NCBI GenBank assembly: GCA_937959095.1
Contig: CALGLY010000341.1
Location: 1 to 11,858 of the forward strand
Direction: 5' to 3'
Source: an uncultured Saprospiraceae bacterium
GTDB lineage: Bacteria; Bacteroidota; Bacteroidia; Chitinophagales; Saprospiraceae
Length of the DNA stretch: 11,858 nucleotides
Below the pieces are notes generated by a model. It saw only the letters and a program-made list of their open reading frames with translations, did not search any database and was not told the DNA's origin. This document shows positions 7,065 to 11,858 of this stretch, piece by piece; the stretch's first letter is position 1; each line of letters opens with the position of its first letter. Position numbers and translations under genes: made by a program.

Positions 7065-7994
7065 ATGCGAAATTTATTATACATAGTATTCGCACTTTTT
7101 ATGAGTGTTTCTTTGTCAGCTCAGGTAGAAGGAGAGAATAATAATGAAGAGGAAGCTAAGCCAGTTAGAAGAAGTGTTATACCAGCAGAAACGACTGAAG
7201 CAACAGAAACAGCCGAAGTAACAGAAACGACTAAAGTAGCAGATAAAAATGTACGTACCTCAGCTACCATCTATAATGAAGCAACAGCGGAAATGCGTAT
7301 GAAAAAATATGCAGCTGCGGTCCCTTTATTTGAGGAGGCTATCCGTATGGCAAAGTTAAACCCAACAGATTCTACGAATATAAAAACCTTGCGCTTAGCT
7401 AATAAGAATGGTTCGAGGGCTGCTTATGGCTATGCCTCTGCTTTATACAAAGAACAGAAGTATAAAGAAATGCTAGCAATGGCAAAGCGTGGTACCGAAA
7501 TGGATGATGACTACTATGCGAATTATATCAACCTTGCTAAAGCATTAGAAAAATTAGACAGAAAAGAGGAGGCAACGGGAGCGTATTTACAAGCAGCATC
7601 TTTCTCGGAAGCAGCAGAGCGTCCTGCGGATAAAATTGCTTCCTTATATAGAAAGGCATTTGGTCCACTCTATAATGCGAAAAAATTTGATAAAATTATT
7701 GAATTAGTAAAAGCTAATAAAGGCGCATTAGAAGTAGCAGCGATTAATTATTATGTAGCAAAAGCATACGGCTCAAAAGGGAGCGATTCTATGGATAAAG
7801 CGATTAAGCATGCTGCAAAAGCGGGTGAGCTTGGAAAAAAGCCTAAAGAATTAAGCAAGTATTATTCTTATTTAGGAGAATTGTATAGAAAATCTACGAA
7901 AGTAGATAAGGCTATTGAGGCATACAAAAAAGTACCTAAAGGAAGTAAGTATTACGCACAGGCACAATATAATATCACGAAATTGAAGAACTAA
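7065..7994 (+). CDS. Exported tetratricopeptide-repeat protein
   Basis: This 309-residue protein has a Sec signal peptide (residues 1-19, probable cleavage SLSA/Q20) and no lipobox, so it should be periplasmic or further exported. No T9SS sorting domain is present. Residues 21-62 form an acidic Thr/Glu-rich linker with a short internal repeat. From residue 66 on it is helical with TPR-like units at about 67-98, 118-147, 152-180, 191-218 (degenerate), 226-257 and 264-294; the motif ending DKAIEAYKKV is typical. TPR folds mediate protein-protein contacts, so an assembly or scaffold role in the envelope is plausible, but the partner is unknown. It stands alone: an intrinsic terminator and two hairpins separate it from the upstream protease, and it is convergent with the downstream esterase gene. 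The start is supported by the immediately following signal peptide. I do not recognise a named family. Confidence 0.88.
   Translation: MRNLLYIVFALFMSVSLSAQVEGENNNEEEAKPVRRSVIPAETTEATETAEVTETTKVADKNVRTSATIYNEATAEMRMKKYAAAVPLFEEAIRMAKLNPTDSTNIKTLRLANKNGSRAAYGYASALYKEQKYKEMLAMAKRGTEMDDDYYANYINLAKALEKLDRKEEATGAYLQAASFSEAAERPADKIASLYRKAFGPLYNAKKFDKIIELVKANKGALEVAAINYYVAKAYGSKGSDSMDKAIKHAAKAGELGKKPKELSKYYSYLGELYRKSTKVDKAIEAYKKVPKGSKYYAQAQYNITKLKN
7188..7241 (+). repeat. Three 18-bp in-frame tandem repeats encoding a Thr/Glu linker
   Basis: Three consecutive imperfect 18-bp units begin GAAACGACTGAAGCAACA, GAAACAGCCGAAGTAACA and GAAACGACTAAAGTAGCA. They encode ETTEAT, ETAEVT and ETTKVA (residues 42-59 of the TPR protein). 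Such units can vary in number between strains without breaking the frame; the segment is likely a flexible spacer. Confidence 0.7.
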
Positions 7995-8010
7995 ATTTTT
8001 AAGGTTTTGG

Positions 8011-8047
8011 AGAATGAACAGGCAACTTGAAATTGCCCGTTCATTCT
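8011..8047. terminator. Stem-loop between convergent genes, probable bidirectional transcription barrier
   Basis: Bases 8011-8025 and 8033-8047 pair at 14 of 15 positions (only A8020-C8038 fails) around a 7-nt loop. The stem lies 16 bp after the TPR gene stop and 14 bp beyond the stop of the convergent esterase gene. No strong T-run follows on either strand, so termination efficiency is uncertain, but the position between two gene ends argues for this role. Confidence 0.6.
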
Positions 8048-8061
8048 GCAAATCTAGATAT

Positions 8062-11000
8062 CTATTGTTTTAGAACTTGCTGTGTAACTACCCAATTTTC
8101 CGCATTCTTCAACCGCCAAATATACCAACCATTACTTAAATGTCCCATTGGTACTTTCGTGTCGTTTCTTCCTTCCACAGCTTCCAATTGTTGCTGATAA
8201 AGTATCTGCCCAAGCGGATTTATTAATTCTACAGTGAGTTGTTCATCTTTTGTACTTTGCCAAGCAATAGTAAGTTCTTCTTTCGTTGGATTCGGGAAGG
8301 CTTCTATATTATTCTTAGCACTTGCAGAACTTTGCTCATCCCTATCTGGACTTTTATCCTTGCGTGCTATTATCCTTACATTGAAGCTACAAATCACTCT
8401 ATTTTGGCAAGGATCTTGTATGATATAGATAATAGTAGCCATTCCTGGAACTAGCGAACTGCCACTTGGAGGACCTTGTATTTGACTAATCACAATTTCT
8501 CCTGAACAGATAGATGTAGCTACTGGCATATTCCAATGGACAGGCGAAGTAGTAACTCCAAAAGGTAATATCATCGTGATATCTTCGGGGCATTCTACGG
8601 CTAAGGTCTCTCCTTGATTTTGAATAATCGTGACAATGAAAGAGCAATAATTTATCTGTCCGCAAGCATCTTCTACTTTATAAGTAACGCGGGTATCACC
8701 CAAAGGAAAAGCACTCCCTCTCGGAAAACCTGCTACTTGATTGTAGTTTACACCACTATCATCGCAAGCACTCAAGATTTCTGGTAGTTCCCAACTCGCT
8801 ATTGTATCCTGTGTATAGGTATATAGCGTGATATTGTGAGGACAATCAATATTTAATAAAGGAGGACGATCATCTATTACTTCCACGATGAAAGAGCAAG
8901 TAGTGATTTGCCCGCAAGCATCCATCACTTCATAGCTTACTGTTGTTTGCCCTATCCTAAATATACTTCCTAGTGCTGGTCCCTCTGTCTGTATAAATTG
9001 TAGTCCTTCTCCGCAAGAACTAAGTACATCAGGAAGTTCCCAACTTGGTTGAGCATTGCCTGTTGTTGTTAGTAAGGTAATATCTTGAGGGCAAGTAATT
9101 TCTAAAGGAGGTTGCTCCACTTGTTCCACAGTAATTACAAAATAACAAGTTGTAATTTGTCCGCAAGCATCCATTACTTCATAACGTACTTCGGTAGCAC
9201 CTAGCGGAAATGGATTGCCAAGTGGTGGGCCAGCTCTCTGAATATATTGTATTCCAGTACTCATGCAAGCACTTACTATTTCTGGCAATTCCCAGCTTGG
9301 TAAGACATTATTACCATAAGTAAATAGGGTCGTATCATTCGGGCAAGAAATGGCAAGTGGCATAATATTTTGCGTCACTATTATTCTGAAAGAACAACTT
9401 GTTTGTTGTCCGCAAGCATCTATTACATCATAACTTACTAGGGTTTCGCCTAATGGGAAAGCGGTGTTCTGTTCCAAGCCTTCTGTCTGTAGATATTGTA
9501 CGCTTTCTTCATTGCAAGCACTTACTATTTCTGGCAATTCCCAATTAGCTATAGCGGAAGTACCATCTGTCTCTAGCATGATATCATTGGGACAATTAAT
9601 TTCTAGTCGCTCTAATTCTTGTATCACATGAATTGTAAAAGAACAAGAAGTCTCTTGCCCACAAGCGTCAATTACTTGATAGGTGATTTGTGTTTCACCT
9701 ACTGGAAAAGCTGTATTTGACTCGAATCCCTGTAGTTCCGTGTATTGCACGCTCTCTTCATTACAAGCACTCAAAATTTCTGGCAATTCCCATGCTACTG
9801 TCACACTCGATTCAGTTGTAGTAACACTAATATCTGGAGGGCAAGCAATTTGAAGTGCATCAAGCTCTTGGAGAATACTAACAGTGAAGGAACATGCTGT
9901 TTCCTGCCCACAAGCATCCGTAATTCGATAACTAATGCGGGTATCTCCCAATGGAAAAGAACTGCCCAGCGGTAAGCCTTCTATTTGTGTATAAACCGTA
10001 GAAGTAGTATTACACGCACTCACAATGCTTGGCAAATTCCAATTGCCAATAGCACTTGTATTATCCGTGTAAATAAGGACATCTTCAGGACAATTCACTT
10101 CTAAAGGAGTGAAGGTTTCTTTCAATACTGTTACATAAAAGGTACAACTAGTCACTTGTCCACAAGCATCTGTGATAGTGTATTCTATAGGCATTCTACC
10201 TACAGATACGCTACTTCCACTTGCTTGTCCCTTAGTTTGTTCAATAGTGACGGCTTCTTCGCTGCATGCACTTATGAGGGTAGGCTCTTCCCAAGTCACT
10301 ATTTCTGAACTTGTAGATGTATATACTGTAATGCTTTCGGGGCAATCTATGAGTAAAGGAACTGTACCATTGTGCACAAATACTGTTATTTCATCTGAAA
10401 CGGAGTAAAATTTTCCATTTTCCATCAATAAAGCATCATCCTGCACTCGTACTTCTAGTTTGTATGTTCCAGTCTCTCCAAAATTTACGGTTGTATTTAA
10501 GCTATTAGGATTACTAAAGGTTACAGGACTAGGACCATCTAATAACTTCCATTTTGCAGGTAAATCTATGGTCTCTTCATGCTTAATTAAAGTAGGAGTA
10601 AGCGTTAGTTGCTCCCCTTGTGCTATGGATTGGTTTTCTCCAATATCCATGAAGTACCCTTTTGTTTTACGTGCATAAGGCCAAGGTGCACGAATACTAT
10701 TTGGTAAAAACCGACGAAGTGCATCATAGCGTCCTACCCAATATTCTTGTGGATGTTCATGTTTTAGACGTTTTCCGTGCATCAATATTTTTTGTCCTTG
10801 CAACTCATTGAATGCAGCAAAAGTAGTAGTAGGTGGAGATACATCGTCTAAATAACTGATGAATCCAAGTGATGGGCCTGTATAGCGATGTGCAAAATAG
10901 CTTGCATCATAATACTTACAAGCTTTTACTATTTCCTCCTCATCATTAGCATCGATATTATACATCAAGCGTGCTTGATTGAGGTAATATGGAAAACCAC

Positions 11001-11858
11001 TTGCCTTCTCGTATTTTTTTCCAGCATGCTCGCAATGCGACGCATTGCTATACAGTAATAAATCAACACGCTTGTCTAAGCCTGCTGTCATCAATGCTAA
11101 ACCACCACCTTGACTTACGCCTGTCACAGCCAATTCGCCTGTGAAATCAGCCCGCAAAAACAGATAGTCAATCGCCCGAATACAAGCCAATACCGCATAG
11201 CGATAATAGTTGGTATATTCGTTCATAATATTGTTCGGTTTGTAGGAGTTAGGGTCTACTACATCTGGCTCAGTATTATGAATACTTATTGCCATTGCCA
11301 ACACTCCTGCTTGTTCTGCTAGGTGTTTGGTGGGTTTTACCACATTGGCAATACTACCATAAGCAGGTAAAGTGAGTACACCAGGATACGGGCCTTCCAT
11401 TTTCGGCACAGAGATATAACCATAGACTCTGCGCCCATCTATAGTCGCAATATTGATGCGGTAAGTCGTAGCATATTCTGAATCCTCTTCTTCCAGAAGA
11501 GTCAATTGAGGGTCAATAGGAATAGTCGCTAATTCCGTGCGGGCTTCTTCCCAAAATGCATCGAAACGCTCTGGTTCTTCCTCTATCGGAAATAACTCGA
11601 AAGGAGAAATAGCAGCACCCGCTAGTTGCTGTGTGCCTGGCATTTTTACGCGACAAAGCACTACGGAAGGCTCTGTAGCATTATAGGATATTTCTGAAAC
11701 CATACCTGCTCGGAGTTCTACCGTGCCACTTCCCACTGCAGCGGTGTGTTTGTCAAGCATTATTTCATATTCGGCAGTTCCATCAATACTAGAGGCGACT
11801 TTAAAAATTACGTCTTCTCCTACTGTATAGTTGGCATCACTTCTATCTGTTTCTACCG
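8062..11858 (-). CDS. CE7-like acetyl esterase fused to PKD-like domain, eight HYR repeats and T9SS sorting signal (5' end cut)
   Basis: Numbering here is from the in-frame ATG at 11760, but the frame stays open for 32 more codons to the window edge, so the true start and signal peptide lie outside. Residues before about 62 form a beta-sandwich typical of the N-terminus of exported acetyl-xylan esterases. Residues 63-362 match carbohydrate esterase family 7 (acetyl-xylan esterase/cephalosporin-C deacetylase). Nucleophile Ser216 sits in GVSQGGG, Asp305 in YLDDVSPP, and His334 in LKHEHP; the 89- and 118-residue spacings agree with the family triad. A PKD/Ig-like domain (about 370-465) is followed by eight HYR-type repeats (468-1131) and a T9SS type-A domain (1150-1232, FPNP motif). 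The enzyme should deacetylate acetylated glycans outside the cell, with the repeats acting as a disulfide-stabilised stalk or adhesive module. Substrate is unproven. It is convergent with the TPR gene; no partner glycan-degradation gene is visible. Confidence 0.9.
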   Translation of the reverse strand, partial: VETDRSDANYTVGEDVIFKVASSIDGTAEYEIMLDKHTAAVGSGTVELRAGMVSEISYNATEPSVVLCRVKMPGTQQLAGAAISPFELFPIEEEPERFDAFWEEARTELATIPIDPQLTLLEEEDSEYATTYRINIATIDGRRVYGYISVPKMEGPYPGVLTLPAYGSIANVVKPTKHLAEQAGVLAMAISIHNTEPDVVDPNSYKPNNIMNEYTNYYRYAVLACIRAIDYLFLRADFTGELAVTGVSQGGGLALMTAGLDKRVDLLLYSNASHCEHAGKKYEKASGFPYYLNQARLMYNIDANDEEEIVKACKYYDASYFAHRYTGPSLGFISYLDDVSPPTTTFAAFNELQGQKILMHGKRLKHEHPQEYWVGRYDALRRFLPNSIRAPWPYARKTKGYFMDIGENQSIAQGEQLTLTPTLIKHEETIDLPAKWKLLDGPSPVTFSNPNSLNTTVNFGETGTYKLEVRVQDDALLMENGKFYSVSDEITVFVHNGTVPLLIDCPESITVYTSTSSEIVTWEEPTLISACSEEAVTIEQTKGQASGSSVSVGRMPIEYTITDACGQVTSCTFYVTVLKETFTPLEVNCPEDVLIYTDNTSAIGNWNLPSIVSACNTTSTVYTQIEGLPLGSSFPLGDTRISYRITDACGQETACSFTVSILQELDALQIACPPDISVTTTESSVTVAWELPEILSACNEESVQYTELQGFESNTAFPVGETQITYQVIDACGQETSCSFTIHVIQELERLEINCPNDIMLETDGTSAIANWELPEIVSACNEESVQYLQTEGLEQNTAFPLGETLVSYDVIDACGQQTSCSFRIIVTQNIMPLAISCPNDTTLFTYGNNVLPSWELPEIVSACMSTGIQYIQRAGPPLGNPFPLGATEVRYEVMDACGQITTCYFVITVEQVEQPPLEITCPQDITLLTTTGNAQPSWELPDVLSSCGEGLQFIQTEGPALGSIFRIGQTTVSYEVMDACGQITTCSFIVEVIDDRPPLLNIDCPHNITLYTYTQDTIASWELPEILSACDDSGVNYNQVAGFPRGSAFPLGDTRVTYKVEDACGQINYCSFIVTIIQNQGETLAVECPEDITMILPFGVTTSPVHWNMPVATSICSGEIVISQIQGPPSGSSLVPGMATIIYIIQDPCQNRVICSFNVRIIARKDKSPDRDEQSSASAKNNIEAFPNPTKEELTIAWQSTKDEQLTVELINPLGQILYQQQLEAVEGRNDTKVPMGHLSNGWYIWRLKNAENWVVTQQVLKQ
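8368..10359 (-). repeat. Array of eight HYR-domain repeats (period 249-252 bp)
   Basis: Eight units of about 83 residues lie inside the esterase gene. The typical unit runs CPxDI, then WELPEI-SAC, then a Gly-rich FPLG-T stretch, then YEVxDACGQ-T-CSF. The codons for DACG, read as CAAGCATC on the plus strand, begin at 10163, 9911, 9662 (as CAAGCGTC), 9413, 9164, 8915 and 8663, an almost constant spacing. Each unit has four cysteines, probably two disulfides. The last unit (nearest the C-terminus) is the most divergent, with DPCQN in place of DACGQ. Units 3 and 4 share CNEESVQY and NTAFP, suggesting recent duplication. Confidence 0.92.

Noticed and set aside
8368..10359. Regular 249-252 bp repetition as a possible CRISPR or non-coding repeat array
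   Set aside because: The periodicity is explained by in-frame HYR protein repeats of about 83 residues; units are degenerate at DNA level and there are no unique spacers.

Overview
The window looks like a chromosomal segment of a Bacteroidota organism, possibly a marine or saprospire-like lineage; that placement is inference. Three things support it. Two very large secreted proteins end in type IX secretion (T9SS) type-A sorting domains (a YPNP/FPNP motif followed by a short beta-domain to the C-terminus). A Bacteroidota-type -7 promoter element (TAnnTTTG) lies upstream of the regulator gene. Translation starts lack clear Shine-Dalgarno motifs and have A-rich leaders. There are no tRNA or rRNA genes, phage genes, insertion sequences or CRISPR arrays.

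Left part (1-2834), all on the minus strand in the order regulator -> binding protein -> hydrolase. A DtxR/MntR-type metalloregulator (2104-2775) lies downstream of a near-perfect 32-bp palindrome (2803-2834) that abuts its -7 element, which indicates metal-dependent autoregulation. A 92-nt imperfect hairpin (1940-2031) separates it from a lipoprotein metal-binding protein of the TroA/ZnuA/PsaA class (1004-1897). The permease and ATPase of the expected ABC importer are not here. Next comes a hormone-sensitive-lipase-type alpha/beta hydrolase (889 to the left edge) that lacks only its extreme C-terminus.

Middle part (3089-7994), plus strand. A 1212-residue secreted metzincin-like protease has a catalytic domain, several beta-sandwich domains, a P-domain, a cadherin-like repeat and a T9SS signal. 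It is followed by a clear intrinsic terminator and two further inverted repeats, then an exported TPR protein of 309 residues with a Thr/Glu-rich linker.

Right part (8062-11858), minus strand and convergent with the TPR gene. A giant gene is open at the right edge. It encodes a carbohydrate esterase family 7-like (acetyl-xylan esterase/cephalosporin deacetylase) domain with an intact Ser/Asp/His triad, a PKD/Ig-like domain, eight HYR-type repeats of about 83 residues and a T9SS signal. The first in-frame ATG, at 11760, is not the real start because the frame stays open to the edge.

Functionally there appear to be two unlinked themes: metal homeostasis on the left, and surface or secreted polymer degradation (protease and esterase) in the middle and right. 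The most distinctive items are the operator/promoter arrangement with an orphan binding protein, the esterase-HYR-T9SS architecture, and the atypical metzincin motif.
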